From Sphacelaria rigidula (Eukaryota; Phaeophyceae; Sphacelariales), in the NCBI GenBank assembly GCA_964200075.2, contig CAXNAA020000225.1, positions 1 to 24,107 on the forward strand: 24,107 nt of DNA, given 5' to 3'. Below, in pieces: positions 10,101 through 19,485 of this stretch. The number at the start of each line of letters is the position of its first letter. The stretch's first letter is position 1. The translations under genes were made by a program, and so were the position numbers. The notes under the pieces were generated by a model. The model worked only from the letters and a program-made list of their open reading frames with translations, was not told the DNA's origin and did no database searches.

Positions 10101-13100
10101 TGGAGCGTCATTCTTCCCGCCAAACGTTGATTATATAAGGTTGTCACATCCACATGTTGATTCCCCACGGTATCTACACTCTGTTTCCCACACGGTCTAC
10201 TGTGTCTGCACTATTTGTTCCCCACACAGTAGGCTCCGATGTAGAGGACAGTAGTCCAAACTCTCTTCTGCGAATACAAAGGCAGTACAAGAGGAAGATG
10301 GTATGAGGCGATGTGCTATTCATGCACCGTACGGTGCGGTGAGGGCAATACATGAATGAAAGCGACGGTCAAACACCGAAAGCACCTCAAATTACGAGAA
10401 GTAGAGCGGCTATGATATTATCCGCCCCCGGCAGCACGTCCACTAAGGCATAGTGGTAATCAAGGAGTAGTGCTACGACAAAGGGGTAGAAGATATGTGA
10501 TCGAAAAACAATAGCGTTGAGTTACATCTTGCCTGGTGGCAACTATGTTTCAAACGGTTCTAAGAACGAAGGTCTCAATTCTAGCTGGTGCTGGGCCAGT
10601 CACCACAATTTCTAAGCCTTCTACTCAAATCTGCAGTACGGACTTGAGGGAAATCATCCGTGACTCACACCAACGATACTCGTTGCTGCTGGTCGTCACT
10701 CACTCCTCCCCTCAACCACTTTGCAGGCGAGAAACATCAAAATTTAAGAGTGCCACAGAGCCCACAACATTGCTCTCGCCGTAGATGACCGGCCCTGACC
10801 CATGAATTCAAAACTGCGCGCTGTCTGATCATCTGCCAAATCTATGCCCTACATGGGGAGAAGAAGACGGGCGCTGCGGATAGAGTGTTGATATATCAAC
10901 ACAGACTAGTGTACTGCTCGATCTTGAAAGCTTTATCGCGTCCCTGTAGTAGACTGTTCTTACCCTAACCCTGACCCTAAGTTCTGGTGATGCAGTAAAA
11001 AAAGAGTCCGTCATCGTGTCACGGAAAAAGTGAAAGGGAAGTACGAGCTGGGCCAGCCAACGGTTCATATTCGCGGGGGACAGGTGGCGCAACGCTTAAT
11101 ATTTTTGGGCGCTGAATAGTTGACGCCATTCATTATCAAGATGCGGACCATATTCGAGGCAGCGAAAAACGAGCGCAATGCCTACGATAGAGAGTGGGTC
11201 GTGCATGGTCGCAGACCGCTGATCCTCAGCGCTTTCAACGTTACCAGCCATGCTTACGGTATAACTGTGCGCATCTTATAGAGTGCCTCCCACCGTACAA
11301 CTTGCTTATTTCGAAACTCTCGAAAACGAAAACTCCCACCTTGAAAATCGATGAACCTTCATGATACACAAAAAAAAACATTCACGAATCAACACTCTGC
11401 ACACACGACACCAGCAAGATGGTCGCACACCAGTCAACAGCACCATCGGGTATTGGACTATGCGGTACAACTTCATGCGCACGCGAAAAAGCGCTCGTGC
11501 CTTTCTCGCTACGTGATTAACAGCTAACCATCGCTCCGTGCTCGGTGGTGCACCCACGGGAAAACTGAGATGTGTGATGAACAGCCCGTAGTTCGATTTT
11601 GTGACGCTCGTGTTCACAGTTGAGCGCACATTTCAGGCGTATTGTTGTGTCCCTTCATCTTTCACCGTGGAGAAATTAAAGCCCATGACCCGGGATACAA
11701 ACGTCAACGCTCCTTCAAGCGTCGACATACTTCCGCCAAAAAGTACGAGAACATAGGTGTCGAGATGTAATTCGCGCAGGTTGAAGCCACACACGAAGCT
11801 ACATTTCCTCGCAGGGATGCGGAGCTGCTTCTTCCACGTTCTGGTAGTTTTCCAGTTCGCAATCGGGAACTATTTCGGAAAATGAGCGCCTTCGTAGGTG
11901 CTATGTTAACGGTCTTTTAAATGTCCCTTGGAAGCGCGCCAACCAAATGCATGGGGTACGGGGATAGCCAGCACTGGGTTTTCAAACGGTAGAAGTGTAG
12001 CCTGCAAAAAATAACGTCCAAATCAAAGACCAGACCGGCTGTGTCGTGCGCATATCTGATGCAGGTAGGGTAGAGCATGCAATGGTGGGCGAACACTCCC
12101 TTGAGCACTGGCAACATAGGAAAGATGCGTTTCTCTAGTTGTTGCGCTTCTCTGGCAGTCCGGAACAGTGCGTTGATGTATGGTGAGTCGTGTTAGAACC
12201 AACTGACATTTTGGCTCACGAAATAGCTCTGGATCGTTGACAATATGTTTTCATTAGATACACTGCGTTCCCTGTTAACATCTTCGCACGACTCTCAATT
12301 TCAATTCTACGTCTTCTATGGTCATGGGGGCACATAGTACGCGCACATACCGCAAACCAACCAACCGACCGCCGCAAACCCTGGTGTCTTGCGTTAGTAA
12401 CACCACGAACACGCGAATACGAAGAGCAGAAACTTGTAGCGATGAACGCGTCGCACCAGGGAACCCCGACAGCACACAGATAATCCGTCACAATTCAAGC
12501 TGCGGTGTTGACAGCTTCCCGTTCCTACTTTGCCATCTACGGGGTCACACACAACAGGCTGCGGGTTTGATCAAAATCGGCACATTCTTCATCTGGAACA
12601 TGAGTTGCATAGAAAGTGCTTAGAAAGCGTTTCTTGGTATTTGGCCCCTGTAAAGTTCGATGGCGACGCATCGTACGTTTCCAGTCGGTACACCGCACCA
12701 AATGAGCTTGCCGAAGGACAAAGAAGCAAGTGCTCCGAAATGAATGTCATGCCAGAGGGATGTTTTACCTCAGCAGAGAGATGAAGGAGGACACACTCCT
12801 GCCTAAACTTGCTGTGCAGAGCAAACAAAGCCTGACCAGCTCAGCCCACCACACAACATCGGGTCCCAACAGCAAGCAAAAGCACCGCACCAAAGCCAAA
12901 AGCAAAATAGAGAATAAGGCCTAGCGCATGGTATAACGCGTCGCACTCGGCAAGGCAGCGACTACCCCTACAGTACAACAGCACTTCCGTGCTAGCTTCT
13001 GGCTATCATCCGACAGCCTTACAAGGCATCGTTTACACAGCTGACCTGTCAGCCGATTGTTGCTCAGGTCCAGCGCCTCTAAAGCGAAAAGCTGTCCCAA

Positions 13101-16100
13101 CTCTTCGGGGATGTCACCTGTGCCGAGCAAGGGGGGCAGCACAGAAAGATGAGCAACTTGACGGAACATTTCCGATCGGCACGGAATACTTGTAGACCTT
13201 GTGGACGGCCGCCGGCTGCTCCACCTCACCGTTGGTGGCCGCTATGTGCGTTGTGATTATACCTGATTCTCATCTATGCCCTGGGATTCACCACCCCATA
13301 GTAGAGTGGGGCATGCGAGTGATGCGCATGGTTAGACATGGCAAATCTACGCCAGAAGCCAAAGGACACAACTGCGGACGAAAAAAAAGCTCGTACACTT
13401 TCTGAATATTTGAACTCGTAGATGATGCGATTGGAGGCAGAGCTTTGGAGCTTCTATGGTGCCTTCAAAACAGCCCTTGATCGAAAGCAGAACATCATAC
13501 ACGTACGCAACAAAACATGTGTGTGCCCTACCATGTGGGATGAAAGAACAACAGCCCACGAACAATGAACCCGCCGCACCCGTAGGCAGTATTTCACAAT
13601 AAGGGAGCCACAACGAAGCTGAGCACACGGTATATCCACGTTGCCTCACATCCAGACCCGCAACGCGCAAGACACGGTAGTACTGCATTCCGTATGCAGA
13701 ACCAATAAGTGTCACCTGATGCTTCAGGATTCATGTCGTTCAACTCAGTGCAGACCGTCGAGAAACAAAGTTCAACCCTACGTGATATGACTATGGCTGA
13801 ACCTACGATAGGTCTGGAGGATGCGGAGAGTAGGTTATGCTTGTTCATATTTGGCACCGAAATAGAACACATGCTCGACGTTTATTGACACAAGTGCGCG
13901 CTGTACATGTCGCCTCCTAGGTCTTGTCCTCATTCTTCTAGTTGAGATGCCAGTTCGACACAGGAGCAGCACTCTGGCGGTCGAAGGGTTCGTCGAAGTT
14001 GATCCATTTAGTGAGGAATGTTGCTTCTTGGCGGAGGTTGTGTACGACTGGTCCGGGTTTTCAGCAGTAATTAACATCCATGTAAGAAGACGGTCAGAAA
14101 GCACCAGACAATGAAAGAGTAGGTCAAGAGTCAAAATAATATTCACGGCAATCGCCCGCTGTACATGAAAACGCTGGGTACTCGACCCGATACGAGGAAT
14201 TCTCGCCGGTTTCCCGTCAAAGCTTCGGAAGACCTGCAACGAAATCAAGTCACCATGCAGATGAATTGCATGCTTTACACAACTCCGCAAAAACGTCGTG
14301 ATCCAACACCAAGTTACCGCCCTTCACACTATTCTCGCCGTGAAAGCTTTGAGGACTTTTCCAACAGTGTTTTTACCCAACAACGATGATGATACCCATG
14401 CAAACTGATACAGCGGAAGCCCACGGTGAGTGTAATGCGTGGGAGGACCGCGTGCGTTTTGGATCGCATCGGAATTTGAGCACCCCAGGATCGACGTTTT
14501 TCAAACCTGCTCAGACCAGTGCCTGCAGGGACCGCGCCCTGACCCTGACCCTGACCCTGACCATAGGGGTATCTAAACTCTGATGCGGTCCAAAATGCAC
14601 GCGGTCCTTCCACGCATTACAGCGGGGAAAGGAAGGACGTGGGAGTACCACACATTGTAATTTTGCGGGTCTTGAAGCTAGCGATGGGGCGTACAAAACT
14701 GCCACGGGTAATGGCGGCACCCAGCCCAGGCACTGTCCGAGAGAATCACTTGCTTTTGACTCCTCTTCACCTTTTGGACGGTTGAGTGTGCATTTGCCGC
14801 ACCCGAATTCAACGCTCCTCGTAGTCAAACGTCCATGTCTCGCGAAAGGCTGAAATTTTCCATCCGTTGAAATCGATCATTTTTTATCAGCAACAGATAC
14901 CCCCATTGCAGCTAGATAGTGGTGTCTGTTCGGTACGTATGGTTCAAGAAAGATGACAAATGTGAAACCCCATCTTAGAATGCTGTTCTCCACTCCTTCT
15001 CCGCGGTAGACAGCAAGTCGTGCATTTTTGGACCGCTGCAGCTCTTAGCTTAAAGCGGTAAGAGCCACGCCTCCCTTGCCGTCGTCTGCATTAAGCATCA
15101 TGCCTCCAAATCTGTGAGACTCGATACAATACGGGACGACCTACCATTTCAAACACCTCACCACACCCGAAAATCTAACCCAGCCAAGATTTGACAGGAG
15201 CAGAGAACACGTGCTAGGTCTTGAACTCTGCTTATGTTGACAGTAGTTCACTTAACTCGACCCAAGCGGATGTACATAGATAGAGAAATCGGGACAGGTT
15301 GACCGCGGGCCAGAAAGGCGAGGTAATGCAGTCATGAAAGAAAGACGGAGCTTTTTGAGTCGCCCAGAGACCGCGCGGCTCTGTACAGGCTGATTCAGGG
15401 TGAACAACCAAGATGCACTCGCCAGCGATGTCCCCAGCCGGGTTTTGGAGCATGACGCCTAAAATGTGCACATGGATGCTCTCAAGTATTTACAATGAAT
15501 CGGGTTTTTCCCTTTATTTTTTCCCAGATATCCGGGGTTCCAGGGGGCTGTGTCAGACATCTTCCCTTCTGCGGACCCCCATATCTGGGGGAGACGAAAT
15601 GGAACAAAAGCTGTTTATACAGAGTTACGAAATATCCTAGAGTACCCGTGTGCAAAAATTTGGGTCTAACTAGAAACCCGGGGCGAGAAATCGCCCGTAT
15701 GTGCATTGGAGTATACAAATGTACGCAGAATCCCCCTAGTTACGTGCTTGTAGTACGAGCTGCGCCAGCTTCAAAGCTGCTAAAACTTGCTCATACAACA
15801 GCTTCCCCAGTTTCCCGATTGAACCCGCTGTAAGCATATCATTGTGAAGTGTAGACCAACCTGGTGACAAACGGCACCGCTGCTGAATGAAAAAAAAAAA
15901 TGAAAAAACGTACTGCATAACGTATGAATTTAACGACGGACGAAAAAAAGAAAATCTGTCGGGATTCGAACTCATGACCTTCATAATTGGAGTCTCACAT
16001 CACTTGATTTATAGGGGTGCAGCNNNNNNNNNNAATGTTGAACGCACGGCCCAATTCGACGAGTCTTGAGCTGAAATTTCAGGAAGACCTTCTGCGCCCA

Positions 16101-19100
16101 AGGGACAGATACTTCACGAGTCCAGCTGCAGATTCTCCGTTTTTCCTGGCCTTACAGCATTATCTTGTTTTTGCTGAAATTTCAAATGCCCATAACTTCT
16201 CATTTCTTATTTATATATTCTCTGGACCCGTGATTTTCGGCATTTTGATAATGAAAAGCTGCTGTAAAACTTTCAGCGTCCAACTCCTGATATCGCGCCG
16301 TGCATCGCCTGAGCGAGATTTACACGTACTCTTGGCTGGCCCAGCTCGTATGCTACCGACGTTTCTCATGTGCCCTTGAGCTTACATCGACCGTTTGGGA
16401 TCATAAACCCTAACCACATGTAAAGTCCTTGGACTACCTCGGGACGAGTCAAAACGAATTTTACGACAATCTCTACCGGCTTCTGGGGATCTTCGCGATG
16501 GGACCCCCGGAGCCCGGTAGAAATCGAATAAATTTTGAAAGATTCTTCAATGGTTTCTTTTCCGTTTGTAACGCTTATACTCAACAAACTGCCACGTTGG
16601 GGATAATCGCAGCTTTTCAACGACGATTGCAATGGAAACCGTCAAGAGATTTTCTGGGTCGCTGGTGCATATTGTCAGTGAAATCCGGCGACGCCAAAAC
16701 CCCACATCACCGGAATACCTACATTTGGGATAACTCGACTCAACAACGACCGTTTTCAAATACGCCAATTCCCGAGTCTTTTCATTTCGTGGAATGTACC
16801 AACTTCACCATCTTGTAGCCGAAATAGAACCCTCATCGCCAGACACCAAGTAGACCTCAAAAACACTTATCAACGTGTGAAAGCATGCTATGTCACAGTG
16901 GAACGCGAAAAATTTACTCATAAATTGCACTCTTCTAAGTAGACCTCAAAAACACTTATGAACGTGTGAAAGCATGCTATGTCACGGTGGAACGCGAAAC
17001 ATTTACTCATACATTGCACTCTTTCTCGTGATCGGCACGTCTCACACATAGCCGTACTGTCCTACACATTCTCGAATCGTTCAGAAGCATATATGCTTTT
17101 GCCACGCAAATGGCAAAAAATCATCCAATCCTTACGCGAACTGCTGTTTTGTTTTTCGTCCTTCCTGAGCTGGTGTGCCTAGTCCAACGATTGTCACGAT
17201 ATACATCACTTCTACCGCCTGCATCAAAGATTGTATGGTGAGAGTACCGCCTGTTTCAACGAGGGTAACGCAAAGCTTCAACGTTTCCGTCGGGTTCCGA
17301 GATGGTCTTGCAAGCTTTTTAGTCTTGCCGTCGGGTTCAAGGGTGATCATCTGTGGGTCTCATCTAGTTCGTGCACGGTCATGTGAGACCGTTCTCTACA
17401 ACGCGGAATCATGTGGAATACTCGTTGTTATCGAGCAGCTGAACCGGGTGTATTGCTCCTGTTTCCCAGCTTTCAGCTTCGGCGTTTTTTTCGCGAACTA
17501 CGATAGAATGAGATATTCTGTTCCGTTTACAGCTCTCGCCCAACCCCAGTGTTCGTCAAAATGGTCTCGAGACGTGGTGCCACATCAAATCTCTCGAGCA
17601 TGCCAAAAGAGTGCTCGGTTTCATTTATCTGACCTGACGATAACTCAATGTCGGCAATGAAAAACCGAGGTTGTTCGGAGAAATCATTTCCCATCTTCCC
17701 CATCTACATTAATGCTGACCTCGTATCGAATAAAGCATCACACCTTGCTGTTTTGTCGCCAACAAGGAGGCAAAAATGACGGAAATTCAAACCTCCTTAA
17801 AATCCTCCCCACCACTAGATTATTGTTCGATACGACCCACACGTTCGAACAGAAAACTGTACAGTCAGTCTGTGTATCAAAATGTGACTGATGGCAAGAC
17901 GCAACGGAAGACGGAACCATCACCAATCGGAGGCAGTCACGACCAGCTCCTCATTCCTGTCAACATACTTTGGACCAACATGATCAACAGCTTTGGTGAC
18001 TCGATTACTTTTGGGCACTAACTCTGGAGAAAAACACCATTAGTGGTCAACGCTCGCAAGATTTTCGTGGAAAATAGCCCATGCGAGCAACGAAAATCAA
18101 TCATATCGAGCACTATCTTCGCTGTTGGGAAATTGATAGGGACCATATGTTCACGGCCAATATCCTTTACCAGTTTCAGCGGTAACTTCAGGGGAGACCT
18201 CAATCAAATATCAAGATTTTTGGAGGTTGTTGCCGTTCGCCGAATATCGATACTTCAAGGCAAGAAGATAGCAAAAGTTCGCTGCTGCAGTTTCAGGCTA
18301 GGACGACACATAATTGCACACAGCACGCGACCACCAGCTCCCTTTCAGGTTCGAAGGCTTTATGTCTTGATGCCTGCCCTTGTTGAGCGTTTCGCTCACG
18401 CCATCGTTCGCGCATGACATTTTAGGCTTCAAGAAAACGTGACAAAACCTCTCATGTACAACATAGCCAAGCGAGATTTTCTAGTGGATTTCCACGGTAA
18501 GTTAGATTTCGTCGAATGGTCGATCTGAAAATATCCGACCAAATACTTGAGGTTACGTCAGCTTCACTCTGTGAGGTTCAATTGTCCAAGACGCGATAGC
18601 GATTGTCTTGTTTCAAGCCCAAAAACGGTGTTCCGATGTCCAGAACCAAAAATAACCTGACGAAAAATCAACTCCCATCGAACGTGACCCAATATCGCCA
18701 ACAATCCAAACTTGCACAAGTTATTGCCACAAACGCTTGACGTTGTCACGGGCGGTGGTTTCATCAACAACTGGAGATAAGTCCGCCAGACATCAACAAT
18801 GACATACTCTCCTCGGTGCTATATCGTGCGCTTTTTGGTCCACTGCTCGGGACTACCGTAGACATCGAGGGAGATCGGCAGGATATCACCATCATTATCC
18901 CCGCCGAGCGAAGATGCGGGTTCTGCTGAACATAGCAATGCACTTGTCCAAGCACAATCTTCTTTGCGATTAACTTGCTGTAGCATAAGCATTGGATTAA
19001 ATGCGGCCACAGCTTCAAGAAAACATTGGTGTCATTTACCATGACATGAACGTCACATGGGGTCATGTAGAGACCTACTGTATAGCATACGTCATGATCG

Positions 19101-19485
19101 CGATGTATTATCTGCATCGTAAACGGCAAAACCCCATGCCACCGAAGCATCTCGTTGTGATCAAACAGAACACGTGCATACGACAGGGACGACTCGCTTC
19201 AGCGCGTCCCACGAGAACAAATGCACACGACAGATAAGGCGAAGCAAGGCACCTGTTACTCAACGACTGCCGTCTCCGGGTAGTGTAGTGTCGACAGTAG
19301 GGAAGAGGAAACTTAACATTGATGTCGGGGGCTGATAGAGCTCATCACATCACAGATCGGAAGAAGCGGCCCAATTTTTTCTCATCCGCATCTTTCTCTA
19401 GACTTCCACTTGCCTGACAGTCGGTTCTTGTACAGGTTCAGCCTTTGAAGACGGCCTAGACGACCGAGCTCCGGGGGGATGGCGC
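6188..19485 (-). CDS. LRR-Roc-COR (ROCO family) GTPase gene, 5' end not found
   Basis: Composite gene made of exons 19414-19485, 13046-13117, 9396-9778, 8075-8866 and 6188-7144 on the minus strand. The LRR exons begin with the last two bases of a Gly codon (phase 1). Exon 9396-9778 begins in the same phase and ends in phase 0, and the next two exons are phase 0, so the predicted reading frame is continuous. Product order is LRR, LRR, LRR-like cap, Roc GTPase, COR. ROCO proteins are multidomain GTPases that in most lineages dimerise through COR. In brown algae they have been proposed as candidate receptors for pathogen recognition because of exon shuffling of the LRRs. No start codon, signal peptide or further LRR exon could be found, so the N-terminus is missing here or lies beyond the window. 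The LRR exons could in principle belong to a second gene on the same strand, but the matching phases argue for one. Confidence 0.65.
7145..8074 (-). other. Predicted 930 bp intron of the ROCO gene
   Basis: The minus-strand donor GTGAGT (8069-8074) follows ERVLV, and the acceptor is GCGAACAG ending at 7145. Both sides are phase 0. The intron contains a tRNA-derived SINE at 7550-7690 in the opposite orientation. Other open frames in it look like chance. Confidence 0.7.
7550..7690 (+). mobile_element. tRNA-derived SINE copy
   Basis: A 70 nt tRNA-like head (7550-7619) has an A box TGGCTCAGTTGG at 7558-7569, a B box GGTTCAATTCT at 7602-7612, and an acceptor-like stem (CGCCCCG against CGGAGCG, one mismatch). 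No CCA or convincing anticodon arm is present. The head is followed by a non-tRNA body. The segment 7644-7685 matches 22491-22532 at about 35 of 42 positions, and ATCTGGGA after the head matches the copy at the window start. A tRNA-like head joined to a shared unrelated body, in separate copies, defines a SINE. It lies inside a ROCO intron. The 3' end is approximate. Confidence 0.72.
8075..8866 (-). CDS. ROCO gene exon: second half of Roc and start of COR
   Basis: 792 bp, exactly 264 codons, phase 0 at both ends. The acceptor ATAATCAG precedes ATCTTTCTG, and the donor GTGAGT follows ERVLV. The first residues (IFLTSGALQLLVVDL) continue the THQ that ends the previous exon, in the middle of Roc. 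The G4 motif appears as VVATHADSF, where THAD stands for the usual [NT]KxD, as is common in Roc domains. A G5-like VEVSGYRKEG precedes LDRLREEICRLAGEG at the domain end. IPVSWRRVWAMVAAL is the usual entry to COR. Frame is intact with no stops, which suggests selection. The open frame runs on to 8000 past the donor, but that tail is not COR-like. Confidence 0.88.
8867..9395 (-). other. Predicted 529 bp intron inside the Roc domain
   Basis: Donor CAG followed by GTGAGA (9390-9395), acceptor ATAATCAG ending at 8867. The intron falls between EYYSTHQ and IFLTSG of Roc, in phase 0. A plus-strand open frame across it (8878-9198) is Lys/Arg-rich and has no family resemblance. Confidence 0.75.
9396..9778 (-). 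CDS. ROCO gene exon: LRR cap and first half of Roc GTPase
   Basis: 383 bp: two bases completing a Gly codon, then 127 codons, ending in phase 0. It starts after an acceptor (GTACAG before GTATCCC), set by the LRR phase rule. The first 25 residues resemble a final LRR (GIP..., FALIPDLTTVYLGYNAW). A linker PPSEVVDGGWAHIVSYYEALERS leads into Roc. The P-loop GAVCAGKT is encoded at 9564-9587, and the switch II motif reads LMWDFAGHAEYYSTH, with the DxxG intact. These are the nucleotide-binding signatures of the Ras-of-complex family, so the GTPase is probably functional. The single open frame begins at ATG 9638, but that is inside the linker and unlikely to be the true start. Confidence 0.87.
9779..13045 (-). 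other. Predicted 3.3 kb intron of the ROCO gene
   Basis: The donor is CTGACAG followed by GTCAGC at 13040-13045, and the acceptor is GTACAG ending at 9779. I found no further 72 bp LRR exon within it. It holds a short telomere-like run (10961-10980), a 14 bp palindrome at 10324-10337 (GCACCGTACGGTGC), and two unassigned minus-strand open stretches at 11633-11869 and 11917-12192. A diverged LRR exon could have escaped reading by eye. Confidence 0.5.
10961..10980 (+). repeat. Short telomere-like run
   Basis: Reads TACCCTAACCCTGACCCTAA, three units of CCCTAA/CCCTGA, the complement of TTAGGG-type telomere repeat. It is too short for a telomere, so it is an interstitial relic or chance. Confidence 0.4.
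13046..13117 (-). CDS. ROCO gene exon: single LRR cassette of 72 bp
   Basis: Exactly 72 bp between a pyrimidine-rich acceptor (CTTGCTCGGCACAG) and a donor (ACAG followed by GTCAGC). It encodes one 24-residue repeat, phase 1 on both sides: G-DIPEELGQLFALEALDL then SNNRLT. This is the plant-type LRR consensus (IPxELGxLxxLxxLxLxxNxLxG). Symmetric phase and a length that is a multiple of three mean the exon can be skipped, duplicated or swapped without breaking the frame. Confidence in the LRR is high, while membership in the same transcript as the Roc exon is inferred from phase and strand. Confidence 0.85.
14431..14621. mobile_element. Inverted-repeat element, MITE-like, 191 bp
   Basis: The arms 14431-14486 and 14566-14621 are reverse complements over 56 bp with nine mismatches, all of them transitions. 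Both outer ends begin TGTAATGCGTGG and both inner ends reach ACCCC. The 79 bp centre contains (CCCTGA)4. No clear target-site duplication flanks the ends, although a TA site could be hidden in the terminal TGTAATG. The element has no coding capacity. Family is not assigned. It could be a MITE or a foldback element. Confidence 0.65.
14537..14562 (+). repeat. (CCCTGA)4 microsatellite
   Basis: Four perfect CCCTGA units plus CC, in the centre of the inverted-repeat element. It is a one-base variant of the TTAGGG telomere complement. Confidence 0.9.
15523..15591. repeat. Short inverted repeat, hairpin of about 69 bp
   Basis: CCCAGATAT followed by a G-rich run and TTCC at 15523-15541 pairs with GGACCCCCATATCTGGG at 15573-15589. 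The arms are about 17-19 bp with small bulges and a 31 bp loop. It could be a tiny MITE or a structured RNA segment. No target duplication was seen. Confidence 0.4.
15955..16023 (-). mobile_element. tRNA-like relic beside the scaffold gap
   Basis: On minus, GAAGGTCATGAGTTCGAATCCC gives a B-box-like T arm (AGTTCGAATCC, 15962-15972) preceded by GACTCCAATTATGAAGG. That order resembles the anticodon and variable region of elongator tRNA-Met, but CAT is disrupted and the stem does not pair. The 5' half would fall into the N gap. On minus the T arm is followed by T-rich sequence (complement of the A runs at 15890-15950), as in a SINE tail. It is not an intact tRNA gene. Confidence 0.4.
16024..16033. 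other. Assembly gap of ten Ns
   Basis: Ten undetermined bases. The true gap length may differ from ten, so the order of the sequence on its two sides is a scaffold inference. Confidence 1.
16848..17023 (+). repeat. Tandem duplication, two units of about 89 bp
   Basis: AAGTAGACCTCAAAAACACT begins at 16848 and again at 16937. The copies differ at about four bases and one small indel through ATTGCACTCTT. The small divergence points to a fairly recent duplication. It encodes nothing recognisable and shows no tRNA or inverted-repeat signature. Confidence 0.9.
19414..19485 (-). CDS. ROCO gene exon: LRR cassette of 72 bp with GC donor
   Basis: Exactly 72 bp after a strong acceptor (CCTTTTCCTCGCTCAG). 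It encodes G-AIPPELGRLGRLQRLNLY then KNRLS, one full 24-residue plant-type LRR, phase 1 on both sides like the exon at 13046. The donor is GTCAG followed by GCAAGT, a GC-AG intron border that otherwise matches the strong donor consensus. The reading frame continues into adjacent intron only briefly, which supports the cut. It is the most 5' piece of the gene that I can see. Confidence 0.82.

Larger units (their letters stand above)
13118..19413 (-). other. Predicted 6.3 kb intron, repeat-rich
   Basis: Bounded by the two LRR exons. It contains an inverted-repeat element (14431-14621), a hairpin (15523-15591), a tRNA-like relic next to the scaffold gap (15955-16023) and an 89 bp tandem pair (16848-17023). 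Open frames at 17175-17660 and 18043-18417 (plus) and 18764-19150 (minus) lack recognisable domains. The region may also hide promoters or the end of another gene, so calling it one intron is tentative. Confidence 0.4.

Noticed and set aside
10324-10337. 14 bp perfect palindrome GCACCGTACGGTGC as an operator or regulatory site
   Set aside because: A single palindrome of this length is expected by chance in a window this size, and nothing nearby supports a regulatory role.
10961-10980. Chromosome end or telomere
   Set aside because: Only three units, with unique sequence on both sides.
16848-17023. CRISPR-like array
   Set aside because: Two adjacent copies of an 89 bp unit with no spacers: a plain tandem duplication in a eukaryotic genome.
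17175-17660. 161-residue open frame on plus, and the minus frame at 17132-17350
   Set aside because: The longest plus-strand frame apart from 3906-4397 and 1832-2320, but with no motif, no splice context and overlapping frames on both strands. Not supported as a gene.
18764-19150. 128-residue open frame on minus
   Set aside because: Considered as retrotransposon polyprotein or ROCO exon. No reverse transcriptase, integrase or LRR motif could be found.
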